Below are positions 25,882-35,173 of a stretch of 64,000 nt of DNA, in pieces. Both the position numbers and the translations under genes were made by a program. The DNA lies in assembly GCA_964637515.1 (NCBI GenBank), contig CAZWUI010000002.1, forward strand, positions 1 to 64,000, given 5' to 3'. The notes under the pieces are model-generated. The model saw only the letters and a list, made by a program, of their open reading frames with translations. It ran no database searches and was not told where the DNA came from. The number at the start of each line of letters is the position of its first letter. Within the stretch, counting starts at the first letter, position 1. Source of the DNA: RGIG4097 sp964637515 (GTDB taxonomy: Bacteria > Bacillota > Clostridia > Christensenellales > CAG-917).

Positions 25882-25910
25882 CTACCTCCGCTATTTGCGG
25901 GGGTAGTTTT
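25882..25910 (+). terminator. Terminator after secF
   Basis: CTACCTCCGC (25882-25891) pairs with GCGGGGGTAG (25897-25906), with one G-U pair, followed by a short T-run. Confidence 0.7.
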
Positions 25911-25936
25911 ATATCATAATGCCGAAAGAGAATACA

Positions 25937-28207
25937 ATGAACGATATTATCTTGACCGACGAATACCTAAACTTCGCGAAAGAACTCGGAATTTCCGAGA
26001 ACTTTATGCGTGTTTTGCTCATGCGCGGACTCACGAAAGATAATGCTCGTTCTTTCCTTCATCCGTCTTTGGACGATATGGTTTCTCCGTTTTCCATAGA
26101 CGGTATGAAAGATGCGTCGGATAGGCTGGCTCGTGCAATCAAAAACCGTGAAAAAGTCCTTGTTTTCGGAGACTACGACTGCGACGGTATCGGAGCGGTT
26201 TCCATTCTCACTCTTTATCTTCGAGACAAGCTCGACGTCAAATATTTTATCCCCAATCGCATAACGGACGGCTACGGAATGACCGTAGACGCACTAAAAG
26301 GCATAATCTCGAAACGCAGACCTAATCTCGTCATCACGGTTGACTGCGGTATAACGTCGGTTGAAGAAGTCGAATACCTCAAAAGCGAAGGTATCGACGT
26401 CATAGTCACCGACCACCACGAACCGCAAGACGTCTTGCCCGATTGCATAATCGTCGATCCCAAAGTGCAAAAGACGGGATTTTACGATTTCTGCGGTGCC
26501 GGCGTTGCGCTCAAACTCGTCGAAGCAATGGCGGGTAGGACGGAAATGACCAAATATCTCGACATCGCCGCTATCTCAACCATTGCGGACGTCGTCCCGC
26601 TTCTTGGAGACAACAGAGTCATAGCGTATTACGGACTCAAACAAATCACGTCCTCTCCGAGAAAGGGCATAAAAGCGCTCATCGGCACGGACAGGCTCAA
26701 TTCCCATGACGTAATGTTCCACCTTGCGCCCAAAATCAATGCGGCAGGCAGAATTTCAAGCGCAATGAAAGCGGTGGATATTTTCCTTGAAGACGACATT
26801 TTCGTCTTGCGCGCGCTTGCAGACGAACTTGACAGGGACAACCAACTCCGCCAAAGTATATGCGAAAACGTCGTGAACGAAGCGACCGCTATGCTCAAAG
26901 GCGCGGATTTCAACCGTATGGGTATCATCATTCTCGCCGGAGAAAATTGGGAAGCAGGTGTGCTCGGAATCGCGGCGGCAAGACTTGTGGAAGAATTCAA
27001 ATTCCCGACCATACTTTTCTCGAAGAGCAACGGAATATTGAAAGGCTCGGCTCGCTCGATAAAGGCGGTCAATATCTTTGAAACGCTATCCGAATTTTCG
27101 GGCTTGTACGTCAGTTTCGGCGGACACGCACAGGCGGCAGGTATCACGATAGAAGAGAAGAATTTTGACGAATTTGTTGCGAAAATGAACGAAGCGGTGC
27201 TGAAAAAGTGCAGTGCAGACGAGTTTTTGCCTAAATTCGAGTACGATATGGAAATCGACAGAAACGAAGATATTCTTTCCTTTGCAAAAGAAATGCAACT
27301 TCTCGAACCTACCGGCTACGGCAACCCGCAACCCGTCTTCAAAATGGGGGGAAGGGACTTTAACTTTGAAATCATAGGGCTAACCAAACATGTGAAAAGT
27401 AGCCTAAAAAATATCGAACTCATCGGCTTTGGCAAGTTTGCGTACTGCCTTGGCGCGACGAGAGGGGACGTGGACGTCAACTTCAATCTCGGCGTAAACG
27501 TTTTCCAAAACAGACAGTACGCACAAGGTATCATTCGCACTTTCAAGGCAAATTCCATTGAAGTGAGCCAACAGGAGTGTAGAGCGGGAAGTATTCATCA
27601 TCTCGAACACGAAGGCGCAATCGACTTGCCCAAACTCGACGACGACGGCGTGAAAAAACTGCTTGAAAAGCCTTTTGGTACGTTGTTTGTGTGTTTCAAT
27701 CGCGCGGAATATGATGAACTCGTCGCAAGAAATGCGGAAGTGAAAAAACTCCCCGTATTCGTGGCGACGTCAAGCGTGCTTAATCCGCTCAACACAGTTA
27801 TGATTTGCCCTGCGGAAGTCTTTGATTATTCCTTCTACGAAAACGTAGTTTTCGCGGGCAAACCGTTCACGGACGGATATAAAAAGTTCGTGGCGGACGG
27901 CGGTGCGAAATGCTATGAATACGGCGATTGCTCGCCTATAAGTATCAAAATCCCCGACGAACATTTCAGAAACGTGTTCAGAGCGATGAAAAAACTCTCC
28001 CTTGAACACGCAAGAGCGACGTCTATGAACAGATTGTACGGTATGGTCTCAAGTCTTACGGGGCTCGGCATCGAAACTATCGCAATCGTGTTGAGAGTGC
28101 TCGACTATCTCGGTACCGCCAAACTCGGCGCAAGAGGTGTCGTCGAGGTGTCAAACGCAAAAACCGACCTGAATAAGTCGGCGATATATAGAAACGTGAA
28201 GTGTTGA
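25937..28207 (+). CDS. recJ: Single-strand-specific exonuclease RecJ
   Basis: RecJ degrades single-stranded DNA 5' to 3' in recombination and repair. The DHH phosphoesterase motifs are present: DYDCDGIGA near residue 80, VDCGITS, TDHHEP, and the DHHA1 motif GGHAQAAG near residue 400. An OB fold and a C-terminal extension follow (total 756 residues). The start at ATG 25937 has an AAAGAGA site; an ATG six codons upstream (25919) lacks one. It is followed after one base by the rel gene. Confidence 0.93.
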   Translation: MNDIILTDEYLNFAKELGISENFMRVLLMRGLTKDNARSFLHPSLDDMVSPFSIDGMKDASDRLARAIKNREKVLVFGDYDCDGIGAVSILTLYLRDKLDVKYFIPNRITDGYGMTVDALKGIISKRRPNLVITVDCGITSVEEVEYLKSEGIDVIVTDHHEPQDVLPDCIIVDPKVQKTGFYDFCGAGVALKLVEAMAGRTEMTKYLDIAAISTIADVVPLLGDNRVIAYYGLKQITSSPRKGIKALIGTDRLNSHDVMFHLAPKINAAGRISSAMKAVDIFLEDDIFVLRALADELDRDNQLRQSICENVVNEATAMLKGADFNRMGIIILAGENWEAGVLGIAAARLVEEFKFPTILFSKSNGILKGSARSIKAVNIFETLSEFSGLYVSFGGHAQAAGITIEEKNFDEFVAKMNEAVLKKCSADEFLPKFEYDMEIDRNEDILSFAKEMQLLEPTGYGNPQPVFKMGGRDFNFEIIGLTKHVKSSLKNIELIGFGKFAYCLGATRGDVDVNFNLGVNVFQNRQYAQGIIRTFKANSIEVSQQECRAGSIHHLEHEGAIDLPKLDDDGVKKLLEKPFGTLFVCFNRAEYDELVARNAEVKKLPVFVATSSVLNPLNTVMICPAEVFDYSFYENVVFAGKPFTDGYKKFVADGGAKCYEYGDCSPISIKIPDEHFRNVFRAMKKLSLEHARATSMNRLYGMVSSLTGLGIETIAIVLRVLDYLGTAKLGARGVVEVSNAKTDLNKSAIYRNVKC

Positions 28208-28208
28208 T

Positions 28209-30338
28209 ATGGATCTTTTGTTGAAACTTCGTAAAGCATATCCCGAACAGTACGCCCAGATCAAAAAGGCGTACGAATTTGCGTACGAAGCTCACAAGGG
28301 ACAAAAACGCAGTTCGGGGGAAGATTATTTCATCCATCCTTGCGCAGTTGCGGAAATTCTTTGCGATTACGGTTTCGACGCGTCGTCAGTCATTGCGGCG
28401 TTTTTGCACGATGTACTCGAAGATACCGCCGTCACCGCAGAGCAGTTGTCTGCGGAATTTGGCGGTGAAATCCTCGAACTCGTCGAAGGCGTGACCAAAC
28501 TCGACAAGCTCCAATTCAACAACAAGGAAGAGGCGCAGGCGGAAAACTTCCGCAAACTCTTTATGGCACTTGCAAAAGACCTGAGAGTTATCATCATCAA
28601 ACTTGCGGACAGACTGCACAATATGCGCTCTCTCGAATTTGTTCCCCCCGAAAAGCAGAAATATAAGTCCAAAGAAACTCTCGACATATATGCACCACTT
28701 GCGGGAAGACTGGGTATTTCCTTCTTCAAGTGCGAGCTCGAAGATATAGCGATGAAGTATCTCTATCCCGAAGAGTATGCGTATATCGACTCAAAAATCA
28801 CCGCAAACCGTGCCGAAAGGCAGGGCTTTCTCGATAGTATTTGTGCCGAAATCAGAGTGAAAATGGACGAGCTCGGCATAAAAGGGGAGATTAACGGCAG
28901 ACCGAAACACTATTACTCGATCTACAAAAAGATGAAATATAACGGCATCGATATAGACCAAGTCTACGACTTGCTTGCCGTCAGAATAATAGTGGACGAC
29001 ATAAAAGATTGCTACACCATGCTCGGCGAAGTGCATACGCTCTGGAAACCTATGCCGGGAAGATTCAAGGATTATATCGCAATGCCCAAGGCAAACAACT
29101 ATCAATCCTTGCATACCACCGTGGTTACGCAATTCAATCAGACCTTTGAAATCCAAATCCGCACCGTTGAAATGCATAAAATCGCAGAATACGGCGTGGC
29201 GGCGCACTGGCAGTATAAAGAGGGCAGGACGACTTCAAGCACCGACCTTGACGACAAAGTCAGGTGGTTGCGCGAAGTTATGGACGCAGAAAAGGACATA
29301 AACGGCGCAAGAGAGTTTATGGACGCGATAAAAATCAACGTTTTCGATGACGAAGTTTTCGTTTTCACGCCGAAAGGGGACGTCTATGACTTGCCCGTCA
29401 ACTCAACTCCCGTTGACCTTGCGTACAAAATCCACTCCGAAGTGGGCAATCACTGCGTGGGCGCGAAGGTAAATAAAAAGATGGTTACGCTGTCCACCAA
29501 ACTCAAAACGGGGGACATTGTCGAACTTTTGACTCAATCCAACGGAAAACCCAACCTCGATTGGCTAAAATTCGTTCGTACTGCGGGCGCGCGTTCGCGT
29601 ATACGTGCGTTCCTAAAGAAAGAACAAAAGGACGAAAACGTGCGTAGGGGTAAGGATATGCTCGAAAAAGAGGCGAGAAGAAAGGGTTACACGCTTTCGG
29701 AATTGCTCTCTGTTGACGCATTCGAGTCGATTTTGCAACGTTTGTCCTTGAACGGTGAAGAAGATATGTATGCAAACGTCGGTTTTGGCGGACTAGGCAC
29801 TGCTCAAGTGCTTTCAAAGCTCATCGAAGCGTTCAGAAAAGAGCACCCGATTTCTCTCATCGAAGTCCCCGTTTCCCCCGAAAAGAAGTCAAACGTCCAC
29901 TCGAAGAGCGGCGTTCTCGTTGACGGCGACGCAAACTTCCAAGTGCATATGGCGCATTGTTGCTCACCCGTCCCCGGTGATGATATAGTCGGATATATTT
30001 CAAGGGGCAGGGGTGTATCTATCCACCGCAAAGACTGTCCTAACGTGGCAAATCTCGGGTCCGAAAGACTGATTGCCGCAAACTGGGACACCAACGGAGC
30101 GGAAGAATATTCCGCAACATTCAGAATAATTTCCGAAGATATACCGGGACTTCTCGCACAAATGACAGCGTTTATCGCAAGTGCGAAGATGACTATCACC
30201 GGCGCAAATATTAAGACGGATAACACCCGCGGTACCGCAGAAACCGTTATGTCCGTCCTCATCAAAAAGGCGGAAGACCTTGACGACGTCATCAAGAAAA
30301 TTTCGTCACTCAAAGGGGTTATCGAGGTGCGCAGATGA
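28209..30338 (+). CDS. relA: Bifunctional (p)ppGpp synthase/hydrolase Rel
   Basis: This 709-residue stringent-response enzyme has an HD hydrolase domain (AFLHDVLED near residue 64, ADRLHNMR near 135), a synthetase domain with GRFKDYIAMPKANNYQSLH (RxKD version, typical of bifunctional enzymes), a TGS domain after residue 380 and a C-terminal ACT domain. Both active sites look intact. The apt gene, often found between recJ and rel, is missing. The stop overlaps the next start by four bases. Confidence 0.94.
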   Translation: MDLLLKLRKAYPEQYAQIKKAYEFAYEAHKGQKRSSGEDYFIHPCAVAEILCDYGFDASSVIAAFLHDVLEDTAVTAEQLSAEFGGEILELVEGVTKLDKLQFNNKEEAQAENFRKLFMALAKDLRVIIIKLADRLHNMRSLEFVPPEKQKYKSKETLDIYAPLAGRLGISFFKCELEDIAMKYLYPEEYAYIDSKITANRAERQGFLDSICAEIRVKMDELGIKGEINGRPKHYYSIYKKMKYNGIDIDQVYDLLAVRIIVDDIKDCYTMLGEVHTLWKPMPGRFKDYIAMPKANNYQSLHTTVVTQFNQTFEIQIRTVEMHKIAEYGVAAHWQYKEGRTTSSTDLDDKVRWLREVMDAEKDINGAREFMDAIKINVFDDEVFVFTPKGDVYDLPVNSTPVDLAYKIHSEVGNHCVGAKVNKKMVTLSTKLKTGDIVELLTQSNGKPNLDWLKFVRTAGARSRIRAFLKKEQKDENVRRGKDMLEKEARRKGYTLSELLSVDAFESILQRLSLNGEEDMYANVGFGGLGTAQVLSKLIEAFRKEHPISLIEVPVSPEKKSNVHSKSGVLVDGDANFQVHMAHCCSPVPGDDIVGYISRGRGVSIHRKDCPNVANLGSERLIAANWDTNGAEEYSATFRIISEDIPGLLAQMTAFIASAKMTITGANIKTDNTRGTAETVMSVLIKKAEDLDDVIKKISSLKGVIEVRR

Positions 30339-30946
30339 AAGTCGAAACAATCGTCGTAGGTCCCCTTGACACCAACTGTTATCTCATCTCGGAAAACGGA
30401 AACGGAATCCTTATTGATCCGGGGTTTGACACGGATAGAATACTTGAAACCGCCACGAATAGCGGTTTGAAAATCACGTCGATTTTGCTCACTCACGGAC
30501 ACTACGACCACGTGGGCGGAGTGGCGGAAATTGTCAGAAAAACAGGAGCGAAAGTCTATATCGGCGAAAAGGATTTCGATCTTGCAAATTCCTACAAAAA
30601 CTTGGGATTTTCCTTCGGTTGCACCACCGAAAAATTCGATGCGGACGTTCTTCTTGCGGAGGGTGAATATCTCATCGACGGGCTGTGCGTCAAGGTCATA
30701 GAAACCCCCGGACATACCGTAGGGGGAGTGTGCTACCAGATTGAAAATGCACTGTTTTCTGGTGATACGTTGTTTTGTTGCTCATACGGCAGGACGGATT
30801 TCCCGACAGGCGACTATTCCGCACTCAAAAAATCAATCACCGAAAAACTTTTCACTATCGACCGCGATTTGACCGTATACACGGGACACGGCAATTCAAC
30901 CGAACTTTTCAAAGAAAAGAGAACAAACCCGATAAACTTCGACTGA
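30335..30946 (+). CDS. MBL-fold hydrolase (glyoxalase II-like)
   Basis: This 203-residue metallo-beta-lactamase-fold protein contains THGHYDHVGG (metal sites 1 and 2), ETPGHTVGG, FSGDTLF and TGHGNST. These are the standard features of the YqgX/GloB-like subfamily found next to rel and hemZ in Clostridia. The substrate is likely a thioester, but this is not shown by sequence. It overlaps rel by four bases. The dtd gene usually found between them is absent. Confidence 0.9.
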   Translation: MKVETIVVGPLDTNCYLISENGNGILIDPGFDTDRILETATNSGLKITSILLTHGHYDHVGGVAEIVRKTGAKVYIGEKDFDLANSYKNLGFSFGCTTEKFDADVLLAEGEYLIDGLCVKVIETPGHTVGGVCYQIENALFSGDTLFCCSYGRTDFPTGDYSALKKSITEKLFTIDRDLTVYTGHGNSTELFKEKRTNPINFD

Positions 30947-30948
30947 CT

Positions 30949-32346
30949 ATGATAAAATTCTCTTGCCCCAACGAAAACTACTTCAACGACCTTATGGAAC
31001 TCATCCGCGCATTCGAGCAACGCACGGAGGAAAGTTTTTCAATTGACGTGGACTATCAAAACGACGGTGAAGAACTTGTCGTAAAGGTGCGTACGGACAA
31101 ATTTCCGAACTTTGAAAAGACTTTCCGCTATCCGTTTTCGGCAAAAGACGAAATGGAGAAAAAACGCCTTGAAAAGCGGTATCTAAAGGAGTCGATTTAC
31201 GGAACGGTCGTTTTTTTGACGGGGATAAATTTGCCTTACGGATGCTTGACCGGTATACGTCCAACAAAACTTTTTGTGGAACTTGGCGACAAGGCGGACG
31301 AAACGTTTAGAAAAGAGTTTTCCGTTTCACCCAAAAAGGCGGATTTGATTGAGAAAATCGTGGACGTGCAACGTCCGATTCGCAATCACGACGAAAATTC
31401 TTGCGACGTTTTCGTGTTCATTCCGTTTTGCCCGACGAGATGTGCGTATTGCTCGTTCGTGTCTGTTCCCATAGACAAGCAAAAGAAACTCATCGAACCT
31501 TACGTCGAGTGCCTTCTCAAAGAAATCGAATTTGCAAAAGAAGTTGTTAGAACACGGAATATCAAGGTCAGAACCGTCTATATCGGCGGTGGCACTCCGA
31601 CTTCGATACCTGTCGAACTTCTCGACAAAATCCTGACTTCGTTGGACGACTTCGACGTGGACGAATTTACCGTTGAAGCAGGTCGTCCCGACACGATGAC
31701 CGCAAACGTGATACGCACCTTGAAAGCGCACAAAGTCACCAGAATTTCAGTGAATCCGCAGACTTTCAACGATAAAACACTTGAACTCATCGGCAGAAAA
31801 CACACTTCCGCCGACGTCGAAAAGACTTTCAAGCACGTCAAAAATCTCTTTGACGTCAATATGGATTTGATTGCAATGCTCCCCGGCGAGAGTGCGGACG
31901 ACTTCCGCCGCTCCGTGGATAAAGCGGTCGAATTGTCCCCCGAAAACGTGACCGTACATACGCTATATCTCAAAAAAGGCTCCAATCTCAAGGTGGACGG
32001 CTATCGCTCGACTGATAACGCTACCGCAGAAGAAATGGTGGATTACGCCTATCGAAAACTCACCGAAAACGGTTACGAGCCGTATTATATGTACCGCCAA
32101 AAATACACGAGCGGTAACCTTGAAAACGTGGGGTATGCAAAGCCGAATAAGGTTTGCGTGTATAACGTGGACATAATGGAAGAGGACACGTCAATTATTG
32201 CGGTCGGAGCAAACGCAATCTCAAAAAAATGGACGAAATCAATCAATCTAATCGAAAGAAACGCGAATTATAAAGAACCGCTCGAATACGTCAAAAACTT
32301 CGATACCGTCATGCAAAAACAGCGCGCGTTTTGGCTCGAAAAATAA
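30949..32346 (+). CDS. hemZ: HemZ-type radical SAM coproporphyrinogen dehydrogenase
   Basis: This 465-residue protein has a HemZ-like N-terminal region and a radical SAM core with CPTRCAYCSF (the Cx3Cx2C iron-sulfur site near residue 160) and YIGGGTPT. HemN-family enzymes oxidatively decarboxylate coproporphyrinogen without oxygen, but HemZ homologues are less well proven and may be heme chaperones or methyl-transfer relatives. The start is ATG 30949, three bases after the preceding stop; a longer frame runs back into that gene and is not used. Confidence 0.85.
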   Translation: MIKFSCPNENYFNDLMELIRAFEQRTEESFSIDVDYQNDGEELVVKVRTDKFPNFEKTFRYPFSAKDEMEKKRLEKRYLKESIYGTVVFLTGINLPYGCLTGIRPTKLFVELGDKADETFRKEFSVSPKKADLIEKIVDVQRPIRNHDENSCDVFVFIPFCPTRCAYCSFVSVPIDKQKKLIEPYVECLLKEIEFAKEVVRTRNIKVRTVYIGGGTPTSIPVELLDKILTSLDDFDVDEFTVEAGRPDTMTANVIRTLKAHKVTRISVNPQTFNDKTLELIGRKHTSADVEKTFKHVKNLFDVNMDLIAMLPGESADDFRRSVDKAVELSPENVTVHTLYLKKGSNLKVDGYRSTDNATAEEMVDYAYRKLTENGYEPYYMYRQKYTSGNLENVGYAKPNKVCVYNVDIMEEDTSIIAVGANAISKKWTKSINLIERNANYKEPLEYVKNFDTVMQKQRAFWLEK

Positions 32347-32380
32347 ATTTTGAAAATTGTTCAAAAGTGGGCGATTTCGT

Positions 32381-32409
32381 TTTACAAAAAAAATTTAATG
32401 TGTTAATAT
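32381..32409 (+). promoter_or_regulatory. Promoter of rpsO
   Basis: TTTACA (32381-32386), 17 bases, TAATAT (32404-32409). A leader of about 80 bases precedes rpsO and could hold the site for S15 autoregulation, though I cannot identify a specific fold. Confidence 0.65.
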
Positions 32410-32497
32410 ACATACGTACTTTGTACTAGGTTCGGATAATCTCCAAATCCCTACTTTGTTCAAAGCGAATCACTTATCCAACGAAGGAGGCTAAACA

Positions 32498-32761
32498 ATG
32501 GATAAAGCAACGAAACAAGCAATCATAGCAAAATACGGCCGCAGCGAAGGCGACACCGGTTCCCCCGAAGTGCAAATCGCACTCCTTACCGCACGTATCA
32601 ACGAACTCACCGCACACCTTAAGACTCATGCGAAAGACCATCACTCTCGTCGCGGTTTGCTCCAACTCGTCGGTCAAAGAAAGAATATGCTCAACTATCT
32701 CAAGGAAACCGACATCGAACGTTACCGTGCAATCATCGCGGCACTCGAACTTCGTAAGTAA
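32498..32761 (+). CDS. rpsO: 30S ribosomal protein S15
   Basis: This 87-residue primary rRNA-binding protein of the small subunit has the conserved GSPEVQIALLTARI block and HSRRGLLQLVGQRKNML. GAAGGAGG precedes the ATG. It is followed by a terminator and then pnp, the conserved rpsO-pnp order. Confidence 0.97.
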   Translation: MDKATKQAIIAKYGRSEGDTGSPEVQIALLTARINELTAHLKTHAKDHHSRRGLLQLVGQRKNMLNYLKETDIERYRAIIAALELRK

Positions 32762-32768
32762 TAATATC

Positions 32769-32796
32769 GGGCGTTGTTTTGACGCCCTTTATTTTT
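32769..32796 (+). terminator. Terminator or attenuator between rpsO and pnp
   Basis: GGGCGT / ACGCCC with a 7-base loop is followed by TTTATTTTT. Partial read-through into pnp is likely, since no strong promoter is seen before pnp. Confidence 0.7.
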
Positions 32797-32862
32797 GTCG
32801 ACTTCGGTCGATTTTGACAGAATATCATTAGGGAATGACGGAATTCCCAGAAGGAGTTATAA

Positions 32863-34977
32863 ATGGAAAGAAAAACTTTCAAAACAACAATCGGCGGCAG
32901 AGAAGTCATCGTTGAAACCGGTGCTTACTGCGGTCAATCTAACGGTAGTTGTATCGTTCGTTGCGGCGACACCGTCGTGATGGTCAACGCTACCATGGCA
33001 AAAGCACCTCGCGAAGGAATGGATTATTTCCCTCTCGGAGTCGACTTTGAAGAAAAAATGTACGCCGTTGGCAAAATCCCCGGCGGTTTCAAGAAGAGAG
33101 AGGGTAGAGCTTCCGACAAAGCAATCCTTACTTCTCGTCTTATCGACAGACCTATTCGTCCTTTGTTCCCCAAGGGACTCTACAACGACGTTACGGTTAT
33201 CGCAACCGTGCTCTCCGTTGACACCAATATCCCTCCCGAAGTGTTCGGCATGATCGGTTCATCCGTTGCGTTGTCCATTTCTGACATTCCTTTTGCAGGT
33301 CCCACCGGATCCGTCGTGGTCGGCTATGTGGACGGCAAGTACGTCATCAACCCCGACAGCGAACAACGCGCAAAATCCAGACTCCATTTGAGCCTTAGCG
33401 GTACGAAAGACGCAATCATGATGGTCGAAGCGGGCGCAAGCATCATCACCGAAAAAGAAATGCTCGACGCAATCCTCTTCGGTCACGAAGAAATCAAGAA
33501 AATCGTCGCATTCATCGAAGAAATCCAAAAAGAAGTCGGCAAACCCAAACTCGACGTCGAACTCGAACATATCCCCGAAGATATCGACGCGGCAGTCCGT
33601 GCGTATGCAGACGACAAAATGGACGCAGTCCTCACCAACTTCGACCGCACTCTCAGAGAACAAGCCGAAGACGCACTCGATGAAGACGTGCTTGCACACT
33701 TCGCAGACGACTTCAACGACGTCGCGAAAAAGACCAAATTCATCCTTGACAGCCTTTACTATCTCAAGAAAGAAAAGGTCCGCGCGAAGATTCTCAACGA
33801 CGGCGTTCGTCCCGACGGCAGAAGCCTCACCGAAATTCGTCCTATTTGGTGCGAAGTAGGTATGCTCCCCAGAGTCCACGGATCCGCAGTGTTCACCAGA
33901 GGTCAAACGCAGGCAATGACCACTTGTACTCTCGGCACGATTTCCGAAGTCCAAAAACTCGAAGGTCTTGACGAAGATTACTACAAGAGATATATGCATC
34001 AATACAATATGCCCGGCTACTCCACCGGCGAAGCAAAACCCCTCAAGAGCCCCGGTAGACGTGAAATCGGCCACGGCGCACTTGCGGAACGTTCCCTTGA
34101 ACCCGTGCTTCCCAGTGAAGAAGAATTCCCGTATGCAATCCGTACGGTCAGCGAAATCTTGAGCTCCAACGGTTCCACTTCTCAAGCATCCGTCTGCGGC
34201 AGCACTCTCGCACTTATGGACGCAGGCGTCCCCATCAAAGCACCCGTAGCAGGCGTTGCAATGGGACTCATCAAAGATACCGAAAGCCACAGAGTCGCAG
34301 TCCTCACCGACATTCAAGGTCTCGAAGACTTCCTTGGCGATATGGACTTCAAGGTCGCAGGCACCACCGAAGGTATCACCGCTATCCAAATGGATATCAA
34401 GATCAAGGGTATCGACGAAGAAATTCTCACCAAGGCTCTTGAACAAGCAAGACAAGGCAGACTCTTCATCCTTAACAAGATGCTCGAAGTCCTTCCCGAA
34501 CCGAGAAAAGAACTCTCCAAGTGGGCACCCAAGATCGTCACTTTCTCGATTGATCCCGACAAACTCGGCGACGTCATCGGCAAGGGCGGCAAGACCATCA
34601 ACAAGATCATCGAAGACACCGGCGTGAAAATCGACATCAACGACGACGGTCAAATCTTCGTTGCATCCAACGACGATGCGGCAATCAAAAAGGCGCGCGC
34701 AATCATCGAAACCATCGTCCGCGACGTTGAAATCGGCGACGTGTACGAAGGCGTTGTGACCAAAATCATGGAAAACGATAAAGGCCAATTCGGTGCAAGC
34801 GTCAACTTCGCACCCGGCAAAGACGGCATGATTCACATCTCCAAGCTTTCCACTGAAAGAGTAGAGAAAGTGACCGACGTCGTCAACGTTGGCGACATCG
34901 TTCTCGTCAAAGTCATCAAGATCGACGAGAAACACAGAGTTGATCTTCGTCTTAAAGAAGTCATCCGCAAAGCATAA
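32863..34977 (+). CDS. pnp: Polynucleotide phosphorylase
   Basis: This 704-residue 3'-5' exoribonuclease uses phosphate to release nucleoside diphosphates. Two RNase PH domains (residues about 5-210 and 310-545), a helical linker, a KH domain with DVIGKGGKTINKI near residue 565 and a C-terminal S1 domain (VYEGVVTKIMENDKGQFGA) are all present. A GAAGGAG ribosome site precedes the start. A strong terminator follows. Confidence 0.97.
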   Translation: MERKTFKTTIGGREVIVETGAYCGQSNGSCIVRCGDTVVMVNATMAKAPREGMDYFPLGVDFEEKMYAVGKIPGGFKKREGRASDKAILTSRLIDRPIRPLFPKGLYNDVTVIATVLSVDTNIPPEVFGMIGSSVALSISDIPFAGPTGSVVVGYVDGKYVINPDSEQRAKSRLHLSLSGTKDAIMMVEAGASIITEKEMLDAILFGHEEIKKIVAFIEEIQKEVGKPKLDVELEHIPEDIDAAVRAYADDKMDAVLTNFDRTLREQAEDALDEDVLAHFADDFNDVAKKTKFILDSLYYLKKEKVRAKILNDGVRPDGRSLTEIRPIWCEVGMLPRVHGSAVFTRGQTQAMTTCTLGTISEVQKLEGLDEDYYKRYMHQYNMPGYSTGEAKPLKSPGRREIGHGALAERSLEPVLPSEEEFPYAIRTVSEILSSNGSTSQASVCGSTLALMDAGVPIKAPVAGVAMGLIKDTESHRVAVLTDIQGLEDFLGDMDFKVAGTTEGITAIQMDIKIKGIDEEILTKALEQARQGRLFILNKMLEVLPEPRKELSKWAPKIVTFSIDPDKLGDVIGKGGKTINKIIEDTGVKIDINDDGQIFVASNDDAAIKKARAIIETIVRDVEIGDVYEGVVTKIMENDKGQFGASVNFAPGKDGMIHISKLSTERVEKVTDVVNVGDIVLVKVIKIDEKHRVDLRLKEVIRKA

Positions 34978-35003
34978 AACCGCGCTAAATCGCGAATAAT
35001 TGC

Positions 35004-35036
35004 AAAAAAGCACTCCAACAAGCGGGGTGCTTTTTT
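35004..35036 (+). terminator. Terminator after pnp
   Basis: GCACTCC and GGGGTGC pair across a 7-base loop between A6 and T6. The 18 bases before it (GCGCTAAATCGCGAATAA) recur almost unchanged before the efp terminator. Confidence 0.88.
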
Positions 35037-35116
35037 AATGATAAACGCGTTGCGTGGAAATTTCCGGGGGACGGTAACCATATTTTACAAACAAGAGAAC
35101 GCGTAAAAAATTAGCA

Positions 35117-35146
35117 TTGACAATGGGGCATGAAAGGTGATAAAAT
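35117..35146 (+). promoter_or_regulatory. Promoter of the 35174 lipoprotein gene
   Basis: TTGACA (35117-35122), 18 bases, TAAAAT (35141-35146), then TGGAGG just before the start codon. Confidence 0.65.
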
Positions 35147-35173
35147 AAATTAACAACTTTTGGAGGAACTAAG